Assembly (NCBI RefSeq): GCF_036226925.1
Contig: NZ_CP109031.1
Location: 5,518,001-5,582,000 of the forward strand
DNA length: 64,000 bases
Direction of reading: 5' to 3'
DNA from: Streptomyces sp. NBC_00659
GTDB taxonomy: Bacteria; Actinomycetota; Actinomycetes; Streptomycetales; Streptomycetaceae
Shown here: piece by piece, positions 32,354 to 40,190 of the stretch
Position numbering within the stretch: the first letter of the stretch is position 1
Layout: every line of letters starts with the position of its first letter
Made by a program: the position numbers and the translations under genes
The notes under the pieces: model-generated
What the model was told of the DNA's origin: nothing
Database searches by the model: none
What the model saw: only the letters and a program-made list of their open reading frames with translations

Positions 32354-32372
32354 ACCCCGGCCGAACCGGGGT
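32354..32372 (+). terminator. Hairpin after the broken ATPase gene
   Basis: ACCCCGG (32354-32360) pairs with CCGGGGT (32366-32372) with a five-base loop. No T-run follows. It would insulate the downstream tRNA promoter from upstream transcription. Confidence 0.4.
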
Positions 32373-32387
32373 AGGCGTCTCGGCGGT

Positions 32388-32419
32388 GTGACGGGACCGG
32401 CGCGATGCTCTGATAATAT
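32388..32419 (+). promoter_or_regulatory. Candidate promoter for the tRNA-Gly gene
   Basis: An AT-rich -10 element, GATAAT at 32412-32417 (or TAATAT at 32414-32419 with an extended TGA in front), stands out from its GC-rich surroundings. GTGACG at 32388-32393 is 18 bases upstream of GATAAT. Transcription would start near 32424, leaving a leader of about 37 bases to be removed by RNase P. Confidence 0.55.
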
Positions 32420-32460
32420 TGATCTCGAGCTGGTCGGCGGAAGTCGCACAGACCGGTCAC

Positions 32461-32533
32461 GCGTTGGTGGTCCAAGGAAAGACGCCCCGCTTCCTGCGGG
32501 GAAATGCAGGTGCAAGGCCTGCCCGGCGCTCCA
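32461..32533 (+). tRNA. tRNA-Gly(UCC) with atypical T-loop, candidate cell-wall tRNA
   Basis: The 73 bases fold completely. The acceptor is GCGTTGG/CCGGCGC with two G-U pairs, T8-G9, a D-arm with only three pairs (GTC/GAC) and loop containing GG, an anticodon arm CCCCG-CTTCCTG-CGGGG with anticodon TCC (32492-32494), a four-base variable loop, and a T-stem GCAGG/CCTGC. Discriminator T and CCA are encoded. G1-C72, C2-G71, C35, C36 and U73 are glycine identity elements. The T-loop is TGCAAGG: T55 is replaced by G, giving GUGC instead of GT-Psi-C. T37 is also unusual. Staphylococcal cell-wall tRNA-Gly species show the same GUGC change. It is a single gene with its own promoter and terminator. Confidence 0.85.
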
Positions 32534-32535
32534 CG

Positions 32536-32573
32536 AAGACCCTGTCCCGAATCCTCGGGGCAGGGTCTTTTTT
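32536..32573 (+). terminator. Strong intrinsic terminator of the tRNA-Gly gene
   Basis: A 14-15 base-pair stem (32536/32537-32550 with 32555-32569, one G-U pair) and a four-base ATCC loop are followed directly by a run of six T. Such a strong T-run terminator is uncommon in this window. It begins three bases after the encoded CCA, which shows that the tRNA is a monocistronic unit. Confidence 0.93.
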
Positions 32574-32850
32574 CGTCTGGCACGGCACCGGCACCGGCTC
32601 GGCATCGGCACCGGTGTCCGGACCCGCCCCGGGAGCGTCCCGCAGATGCTGTGAAGGGTGTGAGGGTCCGACGGGGGTGGCGGCCCCCGGGCTGCGGCGG
32701 CAACTCGGTTGTCCCGGGTGGTTGGTGATGAAACGGGCGGGCGGTCGTCAATGCCGTCTGCCCGACCTTCGACACCCTCCCTAGACTCTCAGTAGGCTCG
32801 GGCCACCCCCCGAACTCACGCCCTCATCAGACGACCCCAGGACACCCGCC

Positions 32851-35800
32851 ATGGCGCGACGCACCAACTCCAGTTCGACGGGCGGCTCGCCGGGTCCGAG
32901 GAATCGGACGCCGCAGCCCCTGCCCCGGCGTCGTCGGACGTTCGGGGACTTCGTAAAGGCGTTCGGGGCGTTCGTCGCCCTGCTGGTGCTGCTCGTCGGC
33001 GTGCCCGGCGCGCTGGTGGTCGCCGTGGGCTGGCCGCTGCCGCACGGCGCACCCTCGGTGGACTGGCTCCAGCAGGAGATCACCGTCGGCACGTTCATCC
33101 ACGTGCTGACGGTCCTCGTGTGGCTCGCGTGGGCGCAGTTCACCGCGTGCGTCCTCGTCGAGATGAAGGCCGCGCTGTCGGGCGTCGGGCTGCCGAACCG
33201 CGTACCGGGCGCCGGGGCGAGCCAGTTGCTGGCCCGTCAGCTCGTCGCGGCACTCCTGCTCGTCGGCGCCGCCGCCGCGAGCTTCACCCCGGGACTCTCC
33301 CAGCTCGGCCAGAGCCTGGAAGGCAACCAGCACGGCTCCGTCGCCGCCGCCCAGCAGACCCCGGGCGGGCTGTTCGGGCAGCAGCAGGAGCGGGCCGCCG
33401 CCGAAGCGGCCGCGGCCGTCGCCGAACAGGCCGCCGACGCCGCGTCCCAGGCCGCGTCGCGGCCGGACGGCGGCACCTCCGCCCGGCACGGCGACACGAA
33501 GTACTACCGGATCCAGCCGCCCGAGGGCCGTCACCACGACTCGCTCTGGGAGGTCGCGCAGCGCCACCTCGGCGACGGGCGCCGGTACAAGGAGATCTAC
33601 GAGCTCAACAAGGACCGTACGCAGCCCGACGGGTCCAAACTGTCCGAGGCCAGCCTCATCCGGCCCGGCTGGATCATGGAGATGCCCGGCGACGCCCACG
33701 GCGGCGAGCTCGTCGAGATGCCCGACGCCGAGCCCGGGATCCCGGAGCAGGCCGAGCGGCAGATCCAGCAGCAGATCCACGACTACGCGAAGACCGGCGA
33801 TCACCGGCAGGCCGACGGCCGGCAGGACAGCGGCGCCGACCGGAGCGGCCGGACCGACCGGGACACCGCGCAGTTCCGCGTGCCCCAGCAGCGGGCCGGC
33901 GGCGACCCTGACCAGGAGCGTGAGCGCGCCGCCTCCGACGAGACCGCCGCGGACTCGCGCGACGGACAGAGCTCGCAGCCGGCCGCCGCGGAGAGCGGGC
34001 CCGCCTTCGGGCTGCCCGAGGCCCTCGTCGGCGCACCCCTCCTCGCCGCGGGCCTCCTCGGGGCCCTCGGCCGGCGCCGCCGACAGGCCCTGTGGCAGTC
34101 GGCGCTCGGTGCCGTCCGCGGGCACCGGGGAATGGAGCCGCCGGTTCCCACCGGATCCGCTCAGGACGCCCAGGACGCGCTGCTCGTCGGCGCCGACCCC
34201 GAAGGCGTACGTCTCCTCGATCTGTCGCTGCGCGGACTCGCGGCCGCTCTCGCCGCCGAGTCCCGCCCGTTGCCGACCGTCTACGCGGCCTGGCTCGGCG
34301 GCGACGGCGATCTGCACCTCCAGCTCGCCCAGCCGGCCGGAAAGCCGCCCGCGCCGTGGCAGCTCGGCCAGGACCAGACGTTCTGGATGCTGGCACGCGC
34401 CGACGCCGAGCGGTACGAGGAGACCGACACCGCCGCCCCGTACCCCGGCCTCGTCAGCCTCGGCACCATGGACGACTCGCGGCTCCTGCTCAACCTGGAG
34501 GCCGTGCCCGGCATCGTCTCCCTGAGCGGAAGCGCGACCGACCGCGCGGCCGTCTTCGCCTCCGTCGCCGCCGAACTGGCCACCAACGGCTGGTCGGACC
34601 GCATGACGATCACGCTCGTCGGCTTCGGCGAGGACCTGACGCCGCTCGCGCCCAACCGGCTGCGCCACCTCGACGACATCGAGGCGCTCGTCGAGACCAT
34701 GGAGGCCGAGACCAGGCAGCGGCGCGGCGCGCTGGGTGCCGCCGGACACGACTCCGTGCTCACCGGCCGTACCGGGCCCGCCCAGCACACCCGTTGGGCC
34801 CCGCATCTCGTCCTCCTCGCCGCCGAGCCGTCCCCCGTCGACGCCCTCAGGCTCGCCGAACTGGCCGCCGACGCAGGGCGGTTGGGGATCGGCTATCTCG
34901 TCGGCACCGAGAGCGGCGAACTGCCGGGCGCGGCCTGGGAGATGGAGATCACCCGCGAGGGCAAGCTGCTCGCTCCGCTCCTCGGACTCGAACTCGACGC
35001 GCAGATGCTGCCGGTGGCCCAGCAGCGCGCGGTCGTGGAACTCTTCGTCGAGGCGGACCCGGAGGGCGGACCCGACGGGCCGAGCAGTTCCCCGCCGTTC
35101 CTCGTCGACATCAGCGAACAAGGGCGGCCCGCCGTGTACGCGCGGCTCGTGGGCCCGTACGAGATCATCGGCCTGGAGACGCCCGAGGGCGAACGCAGCC
35201 CGCTGCTGCACGAGGCGCTGGCGCTGCTCCTGCTGCACCGCGAAGGCGTGCACCCGCGGGTGCTGTCCTCCGCGCTGTGGCCGCGCGGTGTCACCGAGGA
35301 CGTGCGGGACGCGCTCGTCGAGCGGTTGCGCGGCTGGCTCGGCACCGACCCCGACGGCACCCCCCGCCTCGGCGCCGACGCGACCGGGCGGCTCACGCTC
35401 GCCAAGTCCGTCGTCTCCGACCTGGACGTGCTGCGCTCCCTGTACCACGAGGCGACACAGGGCAAGGGCGTCGACAGCCGTGTGGTGCGCGGGCGGTTGC
35501 TCACCGACGCGCTCGTCCTCGTCCGCGGTCCGCTGCTCGCCGACCGCCCCGAGGGACGTTACGGCTGGCTCACCCACGAGATCATCGACGCCCAACTGCC
35601 GCTGCTCGTGGCGGACATCGGCCTCGCCCTGTCCGCGTTCCATCTGGAGAAGGACCGGGCGGAGAAGGCGATCGAGGCGCTGAACGCGTCGATGAACTCG
35701 GCACCGGCGGACGAACGGCTGTGGAACGAACTGCTGCGCGCGACGCACGCGACGGGGGACGAGGACAAGGTGAAGCGGCTCGCCGCGGACCTGGTGGCCC

Positions 35801-35892
35801 GCAGCGGGGCGCGCGGGCTGCCGCCCCGCACGGAGGCGCTGCTCGACGAACTGCTGCCGGCCTGGCGGAGCGGCGCGGCCGCGGTGAGCTGA
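32851..35892 (+). CDS. Membrane LysM protein with BTAD-type C-terminal domain
   Basis: The 1013-residue protein has three membrane helices (about 33-58, 78-100 and 128-150), a Gln/Ala-rich stretch, a LysM-like domain (about 228-275: SLWEVAQRHLGDGRRYKEIY, then LIRPGWIMEMPGD), a charged disordered linker, a further helix (about 388-408), and a large cytosolic part. The last 230 residues look like an OmpR-type DNA-binding fold followed by a bacterial transcriptional activation domain (ALALLLLHREGVHPRVLSSA, LWPRGVTEDVRDALVERLRG, AERLWNELLRATHATG-like helices). Proteins of this design accompany Tad clusters in Streptomyces. A membrane-bound regulator that senses the cell wall is plausible. Confidence 0.83.
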   Translation: MARRTNSSSTGGSPGPRNRTPQPLPRRRRTFGDFVKAFGAFVALLVLLVGVPGALVVAVGWPLPHGAPSVDWLQQEITVGTFIHVLTVLVWLAWAQFTACVLVEMKAALSGVGLPNRVPGAGASQLLARQLVAALLLVGAAAASFTPGLSQLGQSLEGNQHGSVAAAQQTPGGLFGQQQERAAAEAAAAVAEQAADAASQAASRPDGGTSARHGDTKYYRIQPPEGRHHDSLWEVAQRHLGDGRRYKEIYELNKDRTQPDGSKLSEASLIRPGWIMEMPGDAHGGELVEMPDAEPGIPEQAERQIQQQIHDYAKTGDHRQADGRQDSGADRSGRTDRDTAQFRVPQQRAGGDPDQERERAASDETAADSRDGQSSQPAAAESGPAFGLPEALVGAPLLAAGLLGALGRRRRQALWQSALGAVRGHRGMEPPVPTGSAQDAQDALLVGADPEGVRLLDLSLRGLAAALAAESRPLPTVYAAWLGGDGDLHLQLAQPAGKPPAPWQLGQDQTFWMLARADAERYEETDTAAPYPGLVSLGTMDDSRLLLNLEAVPGIVSLSGSATDRAAVFASVAAELATNGWSDRMTITLVGFGEDLTPLAPNRLRHLDDIEALVETMEAETRQRRGALGAAGHDSVLTGRTGPAQHTRWAPHLVLLAAEPSPVDALRLAELAADAGRLGIGYLVGTESGELPGAAWEMEITREGKLLAPLLGLELDAQMLPVAQQRAVVELFVEADPEGGPDGPSSSPPFLVDISEQGRPAVYARLVGPYEIIGLETPEGERSPLLHEALALLLLHREGVHPRVLSSALWPRGVTEDVRDALVERLRGWLGTDPDGTPRLGADATGRLTLAKSVVSDLDVLRSLYHEATQGKGVDSRVVRGRLLTDALVLVRGPLLADRPEGRYGWLTHEIIDAQLPLLVADIGLALSAFHLEKDRAEKAIEALNASMNSAPADERLWNELLRATHATGDEDKVKRLAADLVARSGARGLPPRTEALLDELLPAWRSGAAAVS

Positions 35893-35950
35893 CCGCACCG
35901 ACTCGGCCGCAGGATCCGTATCGAGGCAGCCCGCCGACGGTACGGGTTCC

Positions 35951-36030
35951 GTGGCTGCCGTGGCTGCCGTGGCTGTCTTGGCCATCGTGGCTGTCTTGGC
36001 CGTCGCACCGGAGTCACTCCGGAGTCACTC
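35951..36030 (+). repeat. Short tandem repeats ahead of the prepilin peptidase gene
   Basis: Six consecutive 9-base units (35951-36004: GTGGCTGCC twice, then GTGGCTGTC, TTGGCCATC, GTGGCTGTC and TTGGCCGTC) are followed by two adjacent copies of CGGAGTCACTC (36009-36019 and 36020-36030). The 9-base units are in frame with the gene and would code for an Ala/Val-rich helix if translation began at 35951. Confidence 0.75.
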
Positions 36031-36046
36031 TTCCTGGGGGGAACGC

Positions 36047-36784
36047 GTGGATCTCGACCTCTGGCTCGTCGCCGTCGCCGCACTCTGGGGCGCGGCGGCG
36101 GGGCTCCTGGTGCCCCGGCCCGCGTACCGCTTCGCCGTCGACCCCGACGAACCGTGGCGGGACCGCTGTCCCGAAGGGCAGCCGATCACCGGGGCCGCGC
36201 GCGGATGGCTGGGGCTCGCCCGTTCGCCGGGCGGAACCCGTTACGGCCCCGCCGTCCTCCTCGTCGCGCCGGTCACCGCCCTGCTCTGCGCCGGGCTCGC
36301 CGCCGCGACCGGTACGCGCCCGGAGCTGGGCGTCTGGCTGCTGCTCACGCCGCTCGGCGTCCTGCTCGCCGTGGTGGACTTCCGGGTGCAGCGGCTGCCG
36401 GACGCGCTGACCCTGCCGCTCGCGGGGGCGGCGCTCGTGCTGCTCGGGGCGGCCGCCGCGCTGCCCGAGCACACGGGGGACTGGCCGACCGCGCTGTTGG
36501 GGGCGCTCGCGCTCGGGGGCGGGTACTTCGTGCTCTTCCTCGTCAACCCGAACGGCATGGGCTTCGGCGACGTGAAACTCGCCCTCGGTCTCGGCGCGGT
36601 GCTCGGCTGGTACGGGTGGAGCGTGGTCGTCCTCGGGACCTTCGCCGGGTTCCTGTTCGGCGCGCTGTACGGGACGGTGCTGGTGATCGCGCGGCGCGCG
36701 GGGCGCAAGACGTCGATCCCGTTCGGCCCCTTCCTGATCGCGGGGGCGTACGTGGGGCTGCTGATCGGGGCCTACGCGGCCTGA
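36047..36784 (+). CDS. Type IV/Tad prepilin peptidase (A24 family, TadV-like)
   Basis: The 245-residue aspartic protease cleaves and perhaps methylates prepilins. The two catalytic aspartates are visible in LAVVDFRVQRLPDALTLP (about residue 108-125) and in NPNGMGFGDVKLALGLG (about 167-183, GxGD motif). About seven membrane helices are present. The start is the GTG at 36047 with GGGGGGAA upstream; an in-frame extension to 35951 would add a hydrophobic helix encoded by 9-base repeats. The most likely substrate is the Flp pilin at 23851, 12 kb away, along with the TadE-like proteins. Confidence 0.87.
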   Translation: MDLDLWLVAVAALWGAAAGLLVPRPAYRFAVDPDEPWRDRCPEGQPITGAARGWLGLARSPGGTRYGPAVLLVAPVTALLCAGLAAATGTRPELGVWLLLTPLGVLLAVVDFRVQRLPDALTLPLAGAALVLLGAAAALPEHTGDWPTALLGALALGGGYFVLFLVNPNGMGFGDVKLALGLGAVLGWYGWSVVVLGTFAGFLFGALYGTVLVIARRAGRKTSIPFGPFLIAGAYVGLLIGAYAA

Positions 36785-36971
36785 CGCCGGCCGGGGCGGC
36801 CGGTTCGCGTGGCCGAAGCCGCACGGCCGAACGGCCCCGGTGTGCCGGGCCGGTCGAGTGGGCCTGGCCTCGGTCGGCGCGTCGGGCCGGCGGGCCTGAC
36901 GTCGGCCGCTGCGGTGGGCTGGCGTAGGGTGGTCGGGTCTGTCCACAACCCTTACGAAAGGGACGCTCCCG

Positions 36972-38171
36972 GTGACCGAGAAGGCCGACCTTCAGTCCGT
37001 GCTGGACCGTGCCGCCGAGGGTGGGCGGATCACTCCGGAAGAGGCGCTCGTCCTCTACCGCGACGCCCCGCTGCACGCGCTCGGCGCGGCCGCCGACGCC
37101 GTGCGCCGCCGCAGGTACGCGGGTACCGAGCACATCGCGACGTACATCATCGAGCGCAACATCAACTACACGAACGTGTGCGTCACGGCGTGCAAGTTCT
37201 GCGCGTTCTACGCGGCCCCCAAGGACACCGCCAAGGGCTGGACGCGCGACCTCGACGACATCCTGCGCCGCTGCGCCGAGACCGTCGAACTGGGCGGCAC
37301 CCAGATCATGTTCCAGGGCGGGCACCACCCGGACTACGGCGTCGAGTACTACGAGAAGCACTTCGCCGCGATCAAGGGCGCGTACCCCGAGCTGGTCATC
37401 CACTCCCTCGGCGCGTCCGAGGTCGAGCACATGGCCCGTATCTCCAAGGTGAGCGTCGAGGAGGCCATCCAGCGGATCCACGCGGCCGGACTCGACTCCT
37501 TCGCCGGTGCCGGTGCCGAGCTGCTCCCCGCCCGCCCCCGCAAGGCGATCGCCCCGCTCAAGGAGTCCGGCGAGCGGTGGCTGGAGATCATGGAGATCGC
37601 GCACGGTCTGGGCGTCGAGTCGACGTCCACCATGCTGATGGGCACCGGCGAGACCAACGCCGAGCGCATCGAGCACCTGCGGATGATCCGCGACGTACAG
37701 GACCGGACGGGCGGCTTCCGCGCGTTCATCCCGTACACCTACCAGCCCGAGAACAACCACCTGAAGGGCCGCACGCAGGCGACGCTCTTCGAGTACCTGC
37801 GGATGATCGCGATCGCCCGCCTGTTCCTCGACAACGTGGCCCACATCCAGGGCTCCTGGCTGACCACCGGCAAGGAGGTCGGCCAGCTCTCCCTGCACTA
37901 CGGCGCGGACGACCTCGGCTCGATCATGCTGGAGGAGAACGTCGTCTCCTCCGCCGGTGCCAAGCACCGCTCCAACCGCATGGAGATCATCGACCTGATC
38001 CGCAAGGCGGACCGTGTCCCGGCCCAGCGGACCACGACGTACGAGCACATCGTCGTCCACGACGACCCGGCGAACGACCCGGTCGACGAGCGCGTCATGT
38101 CCCACATCTCCTCGACAGCGATCGAGGGCGGCACAGCGCACCCCGAGCTGAAGCTGCTGGCCTCCAACTAG
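36972..38171 (+). CDS. mqnC: Cyclic dehypoxanthinyl futalosine synthase
   Basis: The 399-residue radical SAM enzyme converts dehypoxanthine futalosine to its cyclic form in the futalosine route to menaquinone. The [4Fe-4S] motif CVTACKFCAFY is at residues 70-80 (Cys 70, 74, 77). Further MqnC features are ERNINYTNVC, GGTQIMFQGGHHPDYG and FIPYTYQPENNHLKG. Length and motif order are as expected. The start is a GTG with AAAGGGA upstream. It is followed by a gene seven bases on. Other menaquinone genes in the window are menG at 44687 and the flavoprotein at 46444. Confidence 0.95.
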   Translation: MTEKADLQSVLDRAAEGGRITPEEALVLYRDAPLHALGAAADAVRRRRYAGTEHIATYIIERNINYTNVCVTACKFCAFYAAPKDTAKGWTRDLDDILRRCAETVELGGTQIMFQGGHHPDYGVEYYEKHFAAIKGAYPELVIHSLGASEVEHMARISKVSVEEAIQRIHAAGLDSFAGAGAELLPARPRKAIAPLKESGERWLEIMEIAHGLGVESTSTMLMGTGETNAERIEHLRMIRDVQDRTGGFRAFIPYTYQPENNHLKGRTQATLFEYLRMIAIARLFLDNVAHIQGSWLTTGKEVGQLSLHYGADDLGSIMLEENVVSSAGAKHRSNRMEIIDLIRKADRVPAQRTTTYEHIVVHDDPANDPVDERVMSHISSTAIEGGTAHPELKLLASN

Positions 38172-38178
38172 CCGCGCC

Positions 38179-38778
38179 GTGCTGACACTTCACGTAGCCG
38201 AGCAGTCGGCCGGGACCTCGGTCCTGGTCGACGGGGCAGCCGTCGCCGCCGTCGGCCCGTACGAGGAACTGGCCGCTGCCCATCCGGACGCGAAGGTGCG
38301 GCGCTGGCCCGGCATCCTGACGCCGGGGCTGCTCAACCCGTACGGCCCGGAGCTCCTGGAGGGCATGTACCACCCGGACCCGCGTGAGGCCGAGGGCTTC
38401 GGCACCGAGCCCATCGGCGGGGAGCGGGCCAAGCGGATCTTCCGCGCCGATCCCGCACGCGTCGGCGCGAGCGCGCGGCGCGGGATCCAGCGGTTGCTGG
38501 CGCACGGCACGGTGGCGGTGGCCGGGGAGCTGCGGTCGCGAGCCGTGGTCGACGCGGTGCGCAGGGTGGGTCTCGCGGTGGGGCGGCGGCCGGACCGGCT
38601 CGCGGGGCCGGCGTCGCTGTCCCCGACCCCGCTGATCATGCTGCCGGGGCTCGCGCCGGGCGGCCCCGCCCGGTTCGCCGTGTTCGACGTGGCGGACCGC
38701 GCCGAACTGGTCCGGCTCGGTCCGGGAACCTGTGTGGCGACCGTGATCGGCGGGCGGCTGGTGTACCGGAGCCGCTGA
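38179..38778 (+). CDS. Imidazolonepropionase-like-domain protein linked to mqnC
   Basis: This 199-residue protein starts at a GTG seven bases after mqnC. It has the composite beta-domain of amidohydrolase-like proteins: LTLHVAEQSAGTSVLVDGAA and WPGILTPGLLNPYGPELLEG at the N-terminus, and VATVIGGRLVYRSR at the end. The metal-binding H-x-H of true amidohydrolases is not seen (LLNPYG stands at the usual place), so it is probably not an active hydrolase. Such proteins lie by mqnC in Streptomyces and may belong to menaquinone metabolism, but no reaction can be assigned. Confidence 0.8.
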   Translation: MLTLHVAEQSAGTSVLVDGAAVAAVGPYEELAAAHPDAKVRRWPGILTPGLLNPYGPELLEGMYHPDPREAEGFGTEPIGGERAKRIFRADPARVGASARRGIQRLLAHGTVAVAGELRSRAVVDAVRRVGLAVGRRPDRLAGPASLSPTPLIMLPGLAPGGPARFAVFDVADRAELVRLGPGTCVATVIGGRLVYRSR

Positions 38779-38798
38779 TCACGGCACGTGCCGCCGGC

Positions 38799-39842
38799 TC
38801 AGCCCGCGAACGCCTTCGCGAACGCCCCCGCACTCTGCTGCACGCCGCTGCAGTCGGTCGCCGCGTCGCCCGCCGTGGCGCTGCCCTTCTCGCACTGCCG
38901 GTCCCGGAACGTCGACCACATCGACACCCAGGCCACCCCCTTCTTCTCGGCGAACTCCCGTACCTGCGCCGCGTCCGAGAGCCCGAACGTCTCGTTGTCC
39001 ACGTCGTTGACGCCGATCATCGAGGTGAGCGCGAGCCCCTGCCAGGCATCGGCGGCCGACAGCCCGAACACCTTCTTCAGCTGCTCGTGGGCCGCCTCGG
39101 CGGACGTGATCGCGTAGTCGCCCATGTCGTCGGCGTACGAACTGCCGTAGTTCATGGTCATGATGTTGACCGTGGAGACGTCCACCGAGTGGTCGTTGGC
39201 GGACTCCAGGAGGGCCAGGCCGTCCGCGTCGAGGCCGGACGGCATCACGGGCAGGGTGAAGGACACCGTCAGTCCGGGGCGCTTCTTCTGGAGCAGCGCG
39301 ATGGCCTCGGAACGCAGCGCGACCGAGGCGGAGTCACTCAACTGGGCGCCCTCGACGTCGAAGTCCGCCTGGGTGGAGCCGGCCGCGTCCAGCGCCGCCC
39401 CGTAAGCGGCGGCGAGGTCGGTCGCGTTGTCGCACGTCGACGCCAACTCCTTGCCCGAGGCGCCTCCGAACGACACCCGCACCCGCGCGCCGGACTTCTT
39501 CAGCGCCGAGACCCGGGACTTCACGGCCGTGTCGCCGATCGCGTAGTTGCCGTCCCACTCCGGTGTGCAGCCGCCGCCGTCCGAGATCACGAAGGCCAGG
39601 TTGTACGTGGTCGGCGACCCCGCCGCGTCGGTGTCGGCGGCGGTCGTGGCGCTCACGTACGGGGCGTACGAGGTGGCCGACGACTTCGTCGTGCCCGGGT
39701 TCGGTGACGCCGCCGCGGCCGTCGTCCGGCCGGCTCCCGCGGACGCCGGGTCCGAGGCGCCGCCGCCCCCCGAGGAGCACCCGGCACAGGCCAGGGCCAC
39801 CACGCAGACGACCCCCGCGGCCGGCCTCAGGAAACTCCGCAT
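38799..39842 (-). CDS. GH18 chitinase-like lipoprotein
   Basis: The 347-residue product has a lipoprotein signal (AAGVVCVVALACAGCSSGGG) with alternative lipobox cysteines, a Ser/Thr/Ala linker, and a GH18 domain. The catalytic block is ADFDVEGAQLSD (DxDxE near residue 160), preceded by VRVSFGGASGKELA, which corresponds to the SxGG motif. VSTVNIMTMNYGSSYADDMG is the usual third block. The likely substrate is chitin or a related amino-sugar polymer. The start is an ATG at 39842; a GTG at 39857 is possible. It converges on the preceding gene with only 20 bases between them. Ten-base phased repeats lie just upstream. Confidence 0.87.
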   Translation of the reverse strand: MRSFLRPAAGVVCVVALACAGCSSGGGGASDPASAGAGRTTAAAASPNPGTTKSSATSYAPYVSATTAADTDAAGSPTTYNLAFVISDGGGCTPEWDGNYAIGDTAVKSRVSALKKSGARVRVSFGGASGKELASTCDNATDLAAAYGAALDAAGSTQADFDVEGAQLSDSASVALRSEAIALLQKKRPGLTVSFTLPVMPSGLDADGLALLESANDHSVDVSTVNIMTMNYGSSYADDMGDYAITSAEAAHEQLKKVFGLSAADAWQGLALTSMIGVNDVDNETFGLSDAAQVREFAEKKGVAWVSMWSTFRDRQCEKGSATAGDAATDCSGVQQSAGAFAKAFAG

Positions 39843-40190
39843 TCCGCACGCACCCACTCTCGTGATCTGTTGTGATCTCTCGCGACATCTTGCGACGCCT
39901 TGTGATCTCTGTCTCAGGACAGAAACAAACGGTTGTTCCCCGACTGGAAATGTGTCACATCCGGAACGGAATACGGAATGGAGATCGCGAAGAAGAATCG
40001 TGGGCGAACATGCCGACAAAGGGGGTTATTTGGACTCCAGAAGGGTGCATATCTCCCATATTCATCAGGCCTGAGCTGCGTGGGCATTTCTCGATTCTCA
40101 TAGAGAAAATACAGGTTGGGGCCTCTCTCATGGTTCGTTCATACGGAACTCGGAGTTTCTGACACATAAACGCGTCCTACCGTCTGGGGA
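39843..40190. other. Divergent intergenic region between chitinase-like and polysaccharide genes
   Basis: About 350 bases hold no gene. The half nearest the chitinase gene contains five 10-base repeats (39861-39910, listed separately). The middle is AT-richer than the surroundings (for example AGAAAATACAGGTTGGGG), fitting promoters in both directions. GGGGA directly abuts the ATG at 40191. Confidence 0.5.
39861..39910 (-). promoter_or_regulatory. Five 10-base phased repeats upstream of the chitinase-like gene
   Basis: Five units lie end to end: CGTGATCTGT, TGTGATCTCT, CGCGACATCT, TGCGACGCCT and TGTGATCTCT. All fit a pattern close to YGYGAYNYCT. The 10-base period equals one DNA turn, so a regulator could bind all units on one face. 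They begin 19 bases before the ATG at 39842. Confidence 0.5.

Noticed and set aside
32461..32573. A cobalamin-type riboswitch core (GGGGAA followed by CAGGTGCAAGGCCTG) ending in a terminator
   Set aside because: There is no B12-box and no downstream cobalamin gene, and the same bases fold perfectly as a tRNA with 7-bp acceptor and encoded CCA.
32536..32573. A CRISPR-like repeat or small regulatory RNA at the strong hairpin
   Set aside because: It is a single inverted repeat followed by a T-run directly after a tRNA, so a terminator explains it. No CRISPR array or cas gene is seen in the window.
25534..32850. Phage or integrative element at the tRNA gene
   Set aside because: No integrase, excisionase, transposase or direct repeat of the tRNA 3' end was found in the window. 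The island idea is kept only as a comparison to make.
32827..35985. A 1052-residue reverse-strand frame over the LysM/BTAD gene
   Set aside because: It is a codon-position shadow; the forward protein has membrane helices, LysM and BTAD-type regions.
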